The notes: generated by a model from the sequence alone, not told the origin. A stretch of 64,000 nucleotides of DNA from an uncultured Pelagibacteraceae bacterium (GCA_902590625.1 CACIXL010000001.1:1-64000), one strand, 5' to 3'. Counted from the stretch's first letter, positions 21,903 through 32,822 are shown. Program-made: numbers and translations.

Positions 21903-22520
21903 CTATTGTATCGTTTGGTTGTTTAAACCTGTTTCATGTAAATAAAAACTGATTATACTTTCAAGTGTACTAATTTTATCTTTAATAGATATTGACTCTA
22001 ATAATTTTTGCTTTTCCTCATTGGTAACAGGAGCTATCATGGCCAGGGTGTTTACTCTCTGAGACTGGTCTAGCTTTTCAAATTCTTTCCAATTAAGTAA
22101 AAGTCCATTTTTCCTAAAAAAATTTTTAGCCTTTTCTACTAAAGAAAAAGTGTCTATTTCACTTTTTATAATTTTCACATCTTCGATAAAGTTGCTGTAA
22201 TCAACCTTAAATACACGATACATTTTTTCATTAGAGATCTCCTCTAAAATTTTAAATCTGGAAATACCCGTAAGGTTTATTAAAATTCTCCCATCTTCAA
22301 TTTTTTTGTAATCGCTTATTTTCCCCAAACAACCTACTTGATAAACACTATTGCCTTCCTTTTTGGATTGAACCATACCCATCAATTTATCTTTATTATA
22401 AGCGTCGTTAACTAAATTTAGATACCTTTGCTCAAATATATTCAAAGGTAGATTAGTTTTAGGAAAATATATTACACCGCTTAAAGGAAATACTGGAATT
22501 ATGTGAGGAAAGTTTTTCAT
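21903..22520 (-). CDS. LON substrate-binding domain protein
   Basis: IIPVFPLSGVIYFPKTNLPLNIFEQRYLNLVNDA. Start chosen at internal Met (MKNFPHI). Confidence 0.85.
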   Translation of the reverse strand: MKNFPHIIPVFPLSGVIYFPKTNLPLNIFEQRYLNLVNDAYNKDKLMGMVQSKKEGNSVYQVGCLGKISDYKKIEDGRILINLTGISRFKILEEISNEKMYRVFKVDYSNFIEDVKIIKSEIDTFSLVEKAKNFFRKNGLLLNWKEFEKLDQSQRVNTLAMIAPVTNEEKQKLLESISIKDKISTLESIISFYLHETGLNNQTIQ

Positions 22521-22610
22521 TAGTCTATTATATAAAAAAAAACGATTTGCTGATAGCGGCATTTTATAATAGTTGACCATTCATCATTCTGTATACTATA
22601 CTTAATTATT

Positions 22611-22685
22611 GCGGGCATAGCTCAGTGGTAGAGCGTCTCGTTGCCAACGAGAAGGTCGAGGGTTCGAACCCCTTTGCCCGCTCCA
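22611..22685 (+). tRNA. tRNA-Gly (anticodon GCC), CCA encoded
   Basis: GCGGGCA...TGCCCGC acceptor stem, anticodon loop TTGCCAA flanked by TCTCG/CGAGA, GGTTCGAACCC T-arm, discriminator T then CCA at 22683-22685. Confidence 0.97.
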
Positions 22686-22689
22686 AATA

Positions 22690-23028
22690 ATGGAAGATTT
22701 ATCAAAAAAAAAATGTGTCGCTTGTGATGGTGATATTCCGCCATTTGATACGAGTGAAATACACAAATATCTGAAAAAAGTCGATGGATGGGATGTAAAA
22801 AGTAGTGATGATAAGAGTTTTTATTTAATTAAAGATTTTAAGTTTAATAATTTTGAAGAAAGTCAAAAATTTGTCAACAAAGTTGGAAATATAGCTGAAG
22901 TCGAGAATCATCACCCAGACATTTCTTTTGGTTGGGGATACTGCAAGGTAAAGATATTTACACACGCTATTAAAGGACTAGCAGAAAGTGATTTTATATT
23001 AGCTGCAAAAATAGATAAAATTGCTTAA
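22690..23028 (+). CDS. 4a-hydroxytetrahydrobiopterin (pterin carbinolamine) dehydratase
   Basis: FVNKVGNIAEVENHHPDISFGWGYCKVKIFTHAIKGLAESDF. Confidence 0.93.
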   Translation: MEDLSKKKCVACDGDIPPFDTSEIHKYLKKVDGWDVKSSDDKSFYLIKDFKFNNFEESQKFVNKVGNIAEVENHHPDISFGWGYCKVKIFTHAIKGLAESDFILAAKIDKIA

Positions 23029-24575
23029 TGAGTAAAGTGTCTTATACCTGTGAAAAACATTTTAATTTTTGCTTTATCAGCAGCATTTATAACTTCTTGG
23101 TCTCGAATTGATCCACCAGGCTGAATTATAGTTTTAACACCAGCTTTTATAAGCGCATCAACTCCGTCTGCAAAAGGAAAAAAAGCATCTGATGCGGCAA
23201 CTGAATTTTTAATTTTTGAAGGTTGGAACTTCTTTGCCTTCTGCACAGCAATTTTACAACTGTCTAACCTACTTGGTTGACCTGCTCCAATACCAATTGT
23301 TGAAAAATTGTTACATAATACTATTGCATTAGACTTAACATATTTACTGACATTAAACGCAAATTCGATTTCAGCTAATTCTTTCTTGTTAGGTTTTAAC
23401 ATTGTTACACACTTCAATTTTTTGTTATCTATTATAATATTGTCTTTACTTTGAACTAAAAAAGAATCACCAAATGCTTTTATAGAGGTTAAATTTTTAT
23501 GTTTAAAATTAGATATATCAATAATTCTTATATTTTTTTTTCCTTTAAGAATTTCTAAGGAGTCTTTACTAAAACCTTTGGCCATAATAACTTCTAAAAA
23601 ATTTTTATTGATTTCATTGGCAATTTTTTTATCAATTTTATAATTGCAGGCTATCACTCCACCAAAAGCACTAATAGGATCTGATGCATAAGCATTTTTG
23701 AAAGAGATCAATGGAATCTTATTTTCTGATACTCCACAAGGATTTGCATGTTTAATAATTACCGTTCCAGAATTTTTTTTCAATGAGTTCAAAATATCTA
23801 AAGATGCATACATATCATTGTAATTGTTATAACTTAGTTCTTTTCCGTGAACTTGATCAAAACCCAATTGTTTATCATTATAGTCACTTATATATATAGA
23901 ACCTTGCTGGTGTGGATTTTCACCGTATCTTAATTTTTGAAGCCTTCTTCCAAATATCGTTTTTCTCTCAGGAAATTCAATCTTTAGTTTTTTATTAAAC
24001 CAATTTGCAATCATAGCATCATAATATGCAGTTAGGCCAAATGCTTTTGAGGACATAAATTCTCTGAATTTTATTGTGGTTTTCCCTTTAAAATTTTCTA
24101 ATTCTTTAATTAGTGGCGCATAATCATTTTCATTAGTTATAATAGTTACATTTTTATAATTTTTAGCAGCTGCTCTTACCAGTGTTGGGCCACCAATATC
24201 TATATTTTCAATTATTTTTTTTGGATTTTTAGAATTCAAAACAATTTTTTGAAATGGGTAAAAATTAACTACTATAAGATCAATAGAAGGAAAATTTTGC
24301 TTCGACATTTCATTTTTATGTTTTTTATTTCGTCTATCATGGAGAATTCCAGCATGTATCTTTGGGTGAAGAGTTTTAACTCTTCCGTCTAACATTTCTT
24401 TAAAACCTGTATATTTAGATAGTTCTGTGCATTGATATCCTAACTTTTTTATTGAAGTATAAGTTCCTCCAGAACTTATGATATTGATTTTATATTTCTT
24501 GAAAACTTTAAGAAGAGATATTAAATTTTCCTTATTAGAAACGGATATTAATGCATTTTTAACTTTTAAATTCAT
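23025..24575 (-). CDS. purH: Bifunctional AICAR transformylase/IMP cyclohydrolase
   Basis: ALISVSNKENLISLL, GGTYTSIKKLG, DGRVKTLHPKIHAGIL, RYGENPHQQGSIY, AASDAFFPFADGVD. Confidence 0.98.
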   Translation of the reverse strand: MNLKVKNALISVSNKENLISLLKVFKKYKINIISSGGTYTSIKKLGYQCTELSKYTGFKEMLDGRVKTLHPKIHAGILHDRRNKKHKNEMSKQNFPSIDLIVVNFYPFQKIVLNSKNPKKIIENIDIGGPTLVRAAAKNYKNVTIITNENDYAPLIKELENFKGKTTIKFREFMSSKAFGLTAYYDAMIANWFNKKLKIEFPERKTIFGRRLQKLRYGENPHQQGSIYISDYNDKQLGFDQVHGKELSYNNYNDMYASLDILNSLKKNSGTVIIKHANPCGVSENKIPLISFKNAYASDPISAFGGVIACNYKIDKKIANEINKNFLEVIMAKGFSKDSLEILKGKKNIRIIDISNFKHKNLTSIKAFGDSFLVQSKDNIIIDNKKLKCVTMLKPNKKELAEIEFAFNVSKYVKSNAIVLCNNFSTIGIGAGQPSRLDSCKIAVQKAKKFQPSKIKNSVAASDAFFPFADGVDALIKAGVKTIIQPGGSIRDQEVINAADKAKIKMFFTGIRHFTH

Positions 24576-24577
24576 TA

Positions 24578-26215
24578 CTAAATATTTTTTCTAATCTCCC
24601 AGTTAAAGGTTCTATTTTTATTAACTAAATTACCACTAATAGTTATACAAGTACTATCTATTATTTTTTTTTTACCAAAAAATATACTTTTTTCTATGTC
24701 TAGATTTTCATTACTAACTGTAAAGATAAGTGATTTATTTTTAGAAATTTGAATCAAAGCGCTATTTCCACTCATAGTTTTAACCACACTTAACTCTGGA
24801 TTAATGTGGAACCTGAACGCATATCTTATGGGATATCCATCTTTTGCTTTAAAAATATGGTCTATACCTTTTAGATAATTATTTTTTTTGTCTAAATAAA
24901 TTTCTCTTTTGTGAACACATCCAAATTTTTTTTCATAGCCATTATTTGATGCCGAACAACCTGATATATTATTCTCATCTTTTGAAAAAAAATCAAAAGA
25001 TTTAAAGCTGTTTTGAATTGAGGTCCCAAAAACTTTATTGATCATTTTGTTTCTTTCAAACTTTGTTATTGAAGTATCATTTATATTTAAAGTTGACTGA
25101 CAAGCTGTTAGCCTACTGAGAAACTCTGCTTTTTTTGAAATAAGATTACCAAATCCTGAATTTGTTATAATTTTGACTCCATCTAAAAAATATTCAAAAG
25201 ATAAAGGTCCTGATTGATATGATTTTGAAAATTTCTTTTTTGGCGGACTATCGGTATCCATGATTAAAAAATGATTTTTATGTTTTATTTTATATAAACC
25301 ACCCAAGTTATTATTTTTTACATTAGGTTTAAAGTCATCTAAATATTTTTGAATTTGACTTAAGCTAGGTGAGGTTGCCCCATTAAATAAAGGCAATAGT
25401 CCATCTGGTGTTTTGATGTGATGAATACAATTTAGATTTTTACTTATGATATCGTCTAAAAATTCTGGTACATACTTTTGACTGTCTTTGATTACCTCTT
25501 TGCAAAATATTAAATATCTTGAAAAAAATATTAAATCATTAGGATTTCTTGATAATGGAAAACCGTTTCTATCAAAAAAATCTTTTATAAGTATTTCTAA
25601 TTGTTTGATACCAATATCATAGTTTTCTTTATATTCTTTAAACACAAGTCCAGTCAGCATGATAGCAGTTAAAATTTCAATTTTTTTTGTGGGGTCTTTT
25701 TCAAATCGTATATTTTTTTTAAGGTGATTAGTTTGACGTATTATACAATCTAAAAAATTTTTTCTAAAATCAAAAGTGCTATTATCTAAAATAATATCAA
25801 CATTTAAGATCCAGCTGATAATCCTGGCACTTAAAGATGATGTTTCCCAAATTTTTTTTTTATATTTTGAATTTCTTGTCATCCAAATATAAATTATTTT
25901 TTTTAATTTTCTGCGATCTGTTTTTCTATCTATAAGATTTAACCAAAAGAAATTATGTATTTGGTCTGTTTCTTTTATTTTATCTTTGAGCCAAAAAATA
26001 TTTGGATCAATATTATTAATTTTAAAGGACTGGTTTTTGTAAGAAGTGATTATTGATAGTAGAAAGGGATTTGGATTATAGTATAGTTGTTGTGGCGTCT
26101 TTGTTTCTAATGATTTATTATAATTTTTAGACGAAAAATATATCTTTTTGAAAAATTTAATTAATATTATTTGACATGCAATCAAATAAAAATAGACACT
26201 TTTCAGCCCGAACAT
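24578..26215 (-). CDS. Heparinase II/III family protein
   Basis: PDGLLPLFNGATSP...QSGPLSFEYFLDGVKIITNSGFG...LTACQSTLNINDTS; located between purH and rpe. Confidence 0.82.
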   Translation of the reverse strand: MFGLKSVYFYLIACQIILIKFFKKIYFSSKNYNKSLETKTPQQLYYNPNPFLLSIITSYKNQSFKINNIDPNIFWLKDKIKETDQIHNFFWLNLIDRKTDRRKLKKIIYIWMTRNSKYKKKIWETSSLSARIISWILNVDIILDNSTFDFRKNFLDCIIRQTNHLKKNIRFEKDPTKKIEILTAIMLTGLVFKEYKENYDIGIKQLEILIKDFFDRNGFPLSRNPNDLIFFSRYLIFCKEVIKDSQKYVPEFLDDIISKNLNCIHHIKTPDGLLPLFNGATSPSLSQIQKYLDDFKPNVKNNNLGGLYKIKHKNHFLIMDTDSPPKKKFSKSYQSGPLSFEYFLDGVKIITNSGFGNLISKKAEFLSRLTACQSTLNINDTSITKFERNKMINKVFGTSIQNSFKSFDFFSKDENNISGCSASNNGYEKKFGCVHKREIYLDKKNNYLKGIDHIFKAKDGYPIRYAFRFHINPELSVVKTMSGNSALIQISKNKSLIFTVSNENLDIEKSIFFGKKKIIDSTCITISGNLVNKNRTFNWEIRKNI

Positions 26216-26218
26216 CTA

Positions 26219-26881
26219 TTAATTGTTTCTGAGAATTTCTATATTTTTTTTCAGGTCACCTTTATTTTCTTTAAAGATAGTAGACCCTGATACAAGTATA
26301 TTTGCACCTGCATCTTTTGCTTTGGAACAATTTTCAAAATTGATTCCACCATCAATTTCTACATCTACATCTAAACCCTTTTGTTCAATAAGATTTCTAA
26401 CAGCCTTAGTTTTTTCTAAAACTTCAGGCATAAATTTTTGTCCTCCGAATCCCGGTTCCACACTCATTATTAAAACTAAATCAATTTGATTTAAATGATC
26501 TCTGATTAAATCGATTTTTGATTTTGGTTTTAAGGAAATACCAACTTTTTTGTTTTGATCTTTTATCAATTTAATTGTTTTTGATACATTTGAAGTGGCC
26601 TCAGGATGAAAAGTAATAATGTCTGCACCGGCGTCTGCAAAATCATTTATAAAATTATCGACTGGAGAAATCATTAAATGAACATCAAACGTTTTTCTTG
26701 TTAGAGGTCTTAGTTTTTTTATAACTTCAGGACCAATTGTTAAATTTGGAACAAAATGTCCATCCATTACATCAATATGAATGTAATCTGCGCCTGCCTT
26801 TTCTAACGAAATAACTTCATCACCTAATTTGCTGAAATCAGCTGACAAAATTGAAGGTGAGATTTTAATTGTTCCACTCAT
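26219..26881 (-). CDS. rpe: Ribulose-phosphate 3-epimerase
   Basis: ISPSILSADFSKLGDEV, IHIDVMDGHFVPNLTIGP, MSVEPGFGGQKFM, EIDGGINFENC. Confidence 0.98.
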   Translation of the reverse strand: MSGTIKISPSILSADFSKLGDEVISLEKAGADYIHIDVMDGHFVPNLTIGPEVIKKLRPLTRKTFDVHLMISPVDNFINDFADAGADIITFHPEATSNVSKTIKLIKDQNKKVGISLKPKSKIDLIRDHLNQIDLVLIMSVEPGFGGQKFMPEVLEKTKAVRNLIEQKGLDVDVEIDGGINFENCSKAKDAGANILVSGSTIFKENKGDLKKNIEILRNN

Positions 26882-26928
26882 AATTCTTTTATATTTTAAA
26901 CTAAAACTTTGTCAAAAAAATTAAGATG

Positions 26929-27264
26929 TTAGTTGAATAACTGATAAAGTTGTCTCGAAAAATCACTTTCAAGTGGAAATGCTAGCATTCCCCACACATC
27001 ATAACCCAAAATATAAGGCATTGCGTAAAATCTAAATAAATAAAAAAACCAAGCAACATATAGAGCTATAAAAGGTCCCCATAGAAAACTTGGTGTGATA
27101 AATTTGAATAAATTAATTATTGGATTTGTATATTTAACAAATACTCTCATAAAAAAGAATGTAGAGTCTTCTCTTTGAAAAATATTCATAAATGCACGAC
27201 CTATTAATGTCCACATTATAGTTCCTAATATGTAATCTAAGACAATTGCCCAAGTAGGTATCAT
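26929..27264 (-). CDS. Small integral membrane protein, possibly YggT-like
   Basis: Multiple hydrophobic segments; FFMRVFVKYTNPIINLFKFITPSFL weakly resembles YggT. Confidence 0.6.
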   Translation of the reverse strand: MIPTWAIVLDYILGTIMWTLIGRAFMNIFQREDSTFFFMRVFVKYTNPIINLFKFITPSFLWGPFIALYVAWFFYLFRFYAMPYILGYDVWGMLAFPLESDFSRQLYQLFN

Positions 27265-27294
27265 ATTTTTAAATTATCATCATTTAGGTAAAAA

Positions 27295-27325
27295 AAAAGG
27301 GGCGAAAAATTCGCCCCTTTTAATT
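27295..27325 (-). terminator. Rho-independent terminator for the symporter operon
   Basis: AAAGGGGCGAA/TTCGCCCCTTT perfect stem with T/A tracts on both sides, about 20 nt after the symporter stop. Confidence 0.9.
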
Positions 27326-27340
27326 TAAAATTATTATTTA

Positions 27341-29197
27341 TTAGTGTTGCTTACCAAGTATAGCCTTACCTGTAGGTATTCTTGTATCGTCTACCATTTT
27401 CTGTGTAGCTGGACTTGGTTCTTTAGTCATTAAACTGACTACAACCATTACAACTAAACAAATTGGTGCGCCTATTAAACCAAATCTTAAGTGGTCGATA
27501 CCTAAGAAAGGAGTATTTACACCACCGAATATTGGCACAGAGAATTTAGGGAACACCCACAATAAGTATAATGTTCCTGAAACAATTCCCGATACGATAC
27601 CGGCGATTGCACCAGCTCTAGTAGCTCTCTTCCACCATACACCAAGTACAAGTGGGAAGAATAAGCCTGACATTGCAAAGTCGAATGCCCAAGCAACCGA
27701 ACCTAAGATACTTGTTAACCTGAAAGAGGCTATATAAGCACCAGCAGCTCCGATTATTACTAGAAGTACACGAGCAACTAAAAGTCTCTTAGCTGTATCA
27801 GCTTTTGGATCTATGATTTTGTAGTAAATATCATGAGATAAAGCATTTGATATCGCTAACACAAGACCGTCAGCAGTTGACATGGCAGCAGCCATACCAC
27901 CAGCAAACACTAATCCAGAGATTACAAACGGTAGTCCCGCTACTTCTGGAGTAGCTAATACTACAACGTCACCTCTCATGAACCACTCGTTCAACTGAAG
28001 TATACCGTCACCATTAAAGTCTGCGATAAATACTTGTTTAACTTCAGACCATCTTTGTACCCACTCTATCGACTGAACCTCAGAAATAGATTTTCCGATA
28101 ATTCCAGTTGGTAGATTTGGATCCATTAATGCCAACTTAGACAATGTCGCTAACATAGGCGCTGAAGAGTAAAGTAAGAAAATAAAGAATAGCGACCATG
28201 CTACTGATTTTCTTGCTGCTCTTACAGTAGGAGTTGTAAAGTATCTCATTAAGATATGAGGTAACGATGCAGTTCCCACCATCATACAAATCGCTAACGA
28301 TAAGTATTTCCAGACAGCCATTCCACCTTCAGGTACTCCAGAGTGAGATCCAGAGATGTATTTCAATCCTCCTGGTACCCCAGCTGCTTTCATATCTGCG
28401 GCGCTGTTTTTAACTAGTCCAAATTGTTGTTCAAGTTCACCAAGTCTTGCAACTTCATCACCTAACATTAAGTGAGGGAATACTCCTCCACCTACTTTAT
28501 TACTAATCCAGAATACTGGTAGTAAGTAAGCAATGATTAATACAATGTACTGGGCAACCTGAGTCCAAGTTACAGCTCTCATTCCTCCAAGCATTGAACA
28601 GATAAGGATACTTATTAATCCTACCCATACACCTGCTTCGAACGGAATACCAAGAGCTCTAGAAGCAATTGTACCCGTAGCGTTAATTTGTGCTGTTACG
28701 TAAGTAAATGATGCTATGAAAAGCACGAATACTGAGCAAGCTCTTACGAGGTTACCACCGTATCGTGTTCCAATAAAATCAGGAACTGTGTAACATCCAA
28801 ATTTCCTTAGGTACGGAGCCATTAAAGTTGCAACAAGTACATATCCACCTGTCCAACCTACTAAGAAGGCCATGTAAGTATAGCCACCAAAGTAAACTCC
28901 ACCCGCTAAGGCTACGAATGAAGCACCTGACATCCAGTCAGCTGCTGTTGCCATCCCGTTAAATACGGTAGGCACTTGTCTTCCTGCAACATAGTAGGCA
29001 TCTACTTGTATGGTTCGTGATAAATAACCGATTAAGGCATAAATCAAAACCGTGAAAGCCACGAACATCACTCCGATGTTTTTAGCTGACACACCAGCTT
29101 GTTCCGCAATAGCCATCAAAATGATGAATACTAAGAAACCACCTGTGTAGGTCCCGTATATTTTAGGAAGGTTTTTTATAAAATCTCCTTTAAACAT
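27341..29197 (-). CDS. Sodium:solute symporter family protein (ActP-like)
   Basis: SSF fold: YYVAGRQVPTVFNGMATAADWMSGASFVALAGGVYFGGY, GGMRAVTWTQVAQYIVLIIAY, AAAMSTADGLVLAISNALSHDIY. Confidence 0.92.
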   Translation of the reverse strand: MFKGDFIKNLPKIYGTYTGGFLVFIILMAIAEQAGVSAKNIGVMFVAFTVLIYALIGYLSRTIQVDAYYVAGRQVPTVFNGMATAADWMSGASFVALAGGVYFGGYTYMAFLVGWTGGYVLVATLMAPYLRKFGCYTVPDFIGTRYGGNLVRACSVFVLFIASFTYVTAQINATGTIASRALGIPFEAGVWVGLISILICSMLGGMRAVTWTQVAQYIVLIIAYLLPVFWISNKVGGGVFPHLMLGDEVARLGELEQQFGLVKNSAADMKAAGVPGGLKYISGSHSGVPEGGMAVWKYLSLAICMMVGTASLPHILMRYFTTPTVRAARKSVAWSLFFIFLLYSSAPMLATLSKLALMDPNLPTGIIGKSISEVQSIEWVQRWSEVKQVFIADFNGDGILQLNEWFMRGDVVVLATPEVAGLPFVISGLVFAGGMAAAMSTADGLVLAISNALSHDIYYKIIDPKADTAKRLLVARVLLVIIGAAGAYIASFRLTSILGSVAWAFDFAMSGLFFPLVLGVWWKRATRAGAIAGIVSGIVSGTLYLLWVFPKFSVPIFGGVNTPFLGIDHLRFGLIGAPICLVVMVVVSLMTKEPSPATQKMVDDTRIPTGKAILGKQH

Positions 29198-29454
29198 TAG
29201 TCATCCTCTCTTTCTGAGAAACCATGTTCTTCGTCGATTTTTTCTTGTTTATTTGCAGTCCAAAACAAAATTATCACAAAGGCAAGAAGTGAACCTTGCG
29301 CAGTCATGTAATATGCTAGTGGATAGCCAAGAAAAGACATCGTGTTCAGTTCAGAACCAAACATGAAGATCACTAATGAGAAGAAAGCCCAAAGAACCAA
29401 TGTTACGATCATATGGTTTTTGGTCTTATTCCAATATGCGTCTTTATTTGACAT
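29197..29454 (-). CDS. DUF4212-type small subunit of sodium/solute symporter
   Basis: YWNKTKNHMIVTLVLWAFFSLVIFMFGSELNTMSFLGYPLAYYMTAQGSLLAFVIILFWTA; overlaps the symporter gene. Confidence 0.88.
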   Translation of the reverse strand: MSNKDAYWNKTKNHMIVTLVLWAFFSLVIFMFGSELNTMSFLGYPLAYYMTAQGSLLAFVIILFWTANKQEKIDEEHGFSEREDD

Positions 29455-29474
29455 ATTTCCCCCTATTATTTTTA

Positions 29475-29492
29475 ACTTTTTACGTAAAAAGT
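29475..29492. repeat. 18-bp perfect palindrome ACTTTTTACGTAAAAAGT in divergent promoter region
   Basis: Read directly; lies 21-38 bp upstream of the DUF4212 gene. Confidence 0.85.
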
Positions 29493-29608
29493 ATTATTAG
29501 TTTCAGGAAACCTTACCCATTATGAGTTTAATTTAAAGAGAAAAAAGGACCCTAAAACCAATTTGAAATGCTATAAGTTAAGTAAAATAAGGGTTTTTAA
29601 AATACAAC

Positions 29609-30238
29609 GTGAAATTGAATCTAGAAAAGCTTAGAATAACTCTAAAAACTATGGGTGAATACCTATTCCCTGTAGAAAAAGTAACAAGTTATTTCAAAAG
29701 CATCAAATCTAAAAGCGATCTTCAAAAATTTATTCAACAAAGATCAGCTCATGTTACTCAAACAACTTTGTATGGTTACTTAAAGACCAGAATAGGAGTG
29801 AAGTATACAGCTATGGTTGAAGATGAAGTTTTTTCGAAATCAATTAACATTGCAAAGTGGAATATTTATATGATCGCTATTGCCGATTGTGCTTTTTACA
29901 CTTTTTCTTACTTAATTAGTGAAAAAAATCTTAAAGAGAATAATTGTAAGGAAATTTATTTAGATATTATAGAAAAAGAAAAATCTAATGGTTTAAGCGA
30001 AGAAATTTATTTAAAGGCTAAGAATGAATTTTTAAATCGTTACGAAAAAATAGACTTTAACAAATATTATTTAGATAATCCCTTTAAAGAAAGTTGTTTA
30101 GCACTTTATAATTGGTCACCTATTGCTGATGAGCTGAAAACTCTAGATAAAGAAATAGTTTTGAATTCAATGAGATTAAAGTGGAATTTAAAAATAGATG
30201 AATTTAAAAAGTTAACAAAAAATTTAAATTTTAATTAA
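29609..30238 (+). CDS. Conserved-looking hypothetical protein, no domain recognised
   Basis: 209-aa ORF with natural start spacing; no family motif that I can name. Confidence 0.8.
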   Translation: MKLNLEKLRITLKTMGEYLFPVEKVTSYFKSIKSKSDLQKFIQQRSAHVTQTTLYGYLKTRIGVKYTAMVEDEVFSKSINIAKWNIYMIAIADCAFYTFSYLISEKNLKENNCKEIYLDIIEKEKSNGLSEEIYLKAKNEFLNRYEKIDFNKYYLDNPFKESCLALYNWSPIADELKTLDKEIVLNSMRLKWNLKIDEFKKLTKNLNFN

Positions 30239-32391
30239 TCTCTATTTTGTCTATTCTCGACAAGCGAAGTCACAACACTTGGGTCAGCTAAAGTCGTAGT
30301 GTCACCAAGATTATCAGGCTCATTAGCTGCAATTTTTCTTAAAATTCTTCTCATTATTTTACCTGATCTTGTTTTAGGTAGCCCTGGTGCAAATTGGATC
30401 ACGTCCGGATAACAAATGGGACCAATTTGTTTTCTTACCCATTGTTTAAGATCTCTTTCTAGATCACCTGTAGGATTTTCTCCAGCGTTCAAAGTTACGT
30501 AACAGTATAGACCATTTCCCTTTATACTATGAGGAAAACCCACTACTGCTGCCTCGGCAACTTTAGGATGAGCAACAAATGCACTTTCAATTTCTGCCGT
30601 TCCAAGATTGTGTCCTGAAACAATAATAACATCATCTACTCTTCCTGTTATCCAATAATAACCATCTTTATCTCTTTTACATCCATCGCCGGTAAAATAT
30701 TTGCCATCAAATTGTGAAAAGTAAGTATCTATAAATCTCTGATGATCACCATACACAGTTCTCATTTGACCTGGCCAAGAACTAGCCATGCACAATCTTC
30801 CTTGACCTTCTCCTTTTATTATTTTTCCGTCTTTATCAACTAAAACAGGTTTAATTCCGTAGAATGGTTTTGTTGCAGAGCCTGGTTTTAAATCGATAGC
30901 ACCCGGTTGAGGAGCTATTAATATTCCTCCTGTTTCTGTTTGCCACCAGGTATCAACTATAGGACATCTAGCATCTCCAACTGTTTTGTAATACCACATC
31001 CAAGCCTCAGGATTAATTGGTTCACCAACAGTGCCCAACAATTTTAAAGATTTTCTACTTGTTTTTTTTACCGGTCCATCTCCCTCTCTCATTAAAGCAC
31101 GAATAGCGGTAGGAGCAGTATAAAATGTATTAACTTTATATTTATCTACGATTTGCCACCATCTTGAATTGTCAGGATAGTTTGGAACACCTTCAAACAT
31201 GATTGTTGTAGCACCGTTAGCAAGTGGACCATAAATAATATAACTGTGACCAGTTACCCAACCAATGTCGGCTGTACACCAATAAATATCGTTAGGTTTA
31301 TAATCGAAAATATACTGATGAGTCATGGAAGCGTAAACCATGTAACCACCTGTAGTGTGCAAAACACCTTTTGGTTTTCCAGTAGAACCTGATGTGTAAA
31401 GAATAAATAATGGATCTTCAGCACTCATTTCCTCAGGGTCGCATTTTGTTGGCACCGAGGAAATTAATTTTTTATATGAAACATCTCTTTCATTATTCCA
31501 ATTTACTTGATTCCCTGTTCTCTCAACTACAACACATTTTTTAACGTTAGGACATTGATCCAGTGCTTCATCAGCAATTTTTTTTAAAGGGATAATTTTT
31601 CCGCCTCTAACACCTTCATCAGCAGTGATTAAATATTCAGACTCACAATCAGTGATCCTAGTAGCAATCGAGTCTGGTGAAAAACCACCAAAAATAATCG
31701 AGTGTACCGCACCTATTCGTGCGCAAGCCAACATTATGTAAGCTAGTTCGGGTATCATTGTTAAGTAAATTGTTACTCGATCCCCTTTTTGAACTCCTAA
31801 ACTTTTCAAACCATTAGCTGCTTTACAAACATTTTGATGCAATTCTTTGTATGATATCTTTTTTGAATCAGCTGGATCATCACCTACCCAGATAATTGCA
31901 GTTTTGCTTGGATTTTTTTTAAGATGTCTATCAATGCAATTAGCTGATGCGTTTAATGTTCCGTCATAAAACCATTTAATTTTTACTTCTTCTTTACTGT
32001 ATTTAACGTCTTTAATTTTTGAGTATTTTTTAATCCAAGTAATTCTTTTTCCCTCTTTAGCCCAGAATTTATCGTTCTCTTTGATTGAAAGTTTATATTT
32101 CTTTTTATATTTAGACTCATTAACATAAGCATGATTTGCCCAACTATCTGAAACTTTTATTAAAGATTTTCCATCAGCATCTTCAAGTAGTTTTGGTGCT
32201 TTAAAATTAAACTTTCTAGGTTTTGCTTTCCTTGATCTAGATTTTATTTTTTTTCTTTTTTGATATTTCGATTTTTTTGTTTTTTTTACTTTTCTAGATT
32301 TCTTTTTATATCTAATAATTTTTTTAGACTTTTTTCTTCTAGTCTTTTTCGTTTTTTTAGATTTTTTTTTCTTTTTTTTTCTTTTAGCCAC
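30235..32391 (-). CDS. acs: Acetyl-CoA synthetase with Lys/Arg-rich N-terminal extension (GTG start)
   Basis: Core: [107 protein letters not shown]. Minus strand shows AGGAG-AAATT-GTG at the start. Confidence 0.97.
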   Translation of the reverse strand: MAKRKKKKKKSKKTKKTRRKKSKKIIRYKKKSRKVKKTKKSKYQKRKKIKSRSRKAKPRKFNFKAPKLLEDADGKSLIKVSDSWANHAYVNESKYKKKYKLSIKENDKFWAKEGKRITWIKKYSKIKDVKYSKEEVKIKWFYDGTLNASANCIDRHLKKNPSKTAIIWVGDDPADSKKISYKELHQNVCKAANGLKSLGVQKGDRVTIYLTMIPELAYIMLACARIGAVHSIIFGGFSPDSIATRITDCESEYLITADEGVRGGKIIPLKKIADEALDQCPNVKKCVVVERTGNQVNWNNERDVSYKKLISSVPTKCDPEEMSAEDPLFILYTSGSTGKPKGVLHTTGGYMVYASMTHQYIFDYKPNDIYWCTADIGWVTGHSYIIYGPLANGATTIMFEGVPNYPDNSRWWQIVDKYKVNTFYTAPTAIRALMREGDGPVKKTSRKSLKLLGTVGEPINPEAWMWYYKTVGDARCPIVDTWWQTETGGILIAPQPGAIDLKPGSATKPFYGIKPVLVDKDGKIIKGEGQGRLCMASSWPGQMRTVYGDHQRFIDTYFSQFDGKYFTGDGCKRDKDGYYWITGRVDDVIIVSGHNLGTAEIESAFVAHPKVAEAAVVGFPHSIKGNGLYCYVTLNAGENPTGDLERDLKQWVRKQIGPICYPDVIQFAPGLPKTRSGKIMRRILRKIAANEPDNLGDTTTLADPSVVTSLVENRQNRD

Positions 32392-32399
32392 AATTTCTC

Positions 32400-32822
32400 C
32401 TAATTAGGTTTTATTTTACCCATCTTATAAATAATTTTCCAGCTTTTATAATCAATTGGCATTACTGATAATCTACTCTGTTTGATAAGTGGTAAATGAG
32501 AAATAGTCTTTGTTTTTTTAATCTTTTCAAGTGATATTGGGTATTTTATATACTCTTCGAACCTAACCTGGACGGCTACAAATCTTTTTTTTTTATCAGT
32601 TTTGTCAATAAATGCTTCTTTAATTACTTTTACAATGCCCACAATTTCTTTTCCAATATTCGAATGATAAAAAAAGCATAAATCACCTACCTTCATTGCT
32701 TTCAAATTATTGGCTGCTTGATAATTCCTAACACCATCCCAAGCCGCCCCTTTTTTTCCGGCTTTTATTTGTTGTTCAATTGACCAAACGTCAGGTTCAG
32801 ATTTCATTAACCAATATTTCAT
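32400..32822 (-). CDS. EVE domain protein
   Basis: [16 protein letters not shown]...[28 protein letters not shown]. Confidence 0.95.
   Translation of the reverse strand: MKYWLMKSEPDVWSIEQQIKAGKKGAAWDGVRNYQAANNLKAMKVGDLCFFYHSNIGKEIVGIVKVIKEAFIDKTDKKKRFVAVQVRFEEYIKYPISLEKIKKTKTISHLPLIKQSRLSVMPIDYKSWKIIYKMGKIKPN

Noticed and set aside
32225-32385. Long polypyrimidine (T-rich) tract as a non-coding repeat or regulatory DNA element
   Set aside because: It is the complement of the in-frame Lys/Arg codons of the Acs N-terminal tail, so coding explains it.
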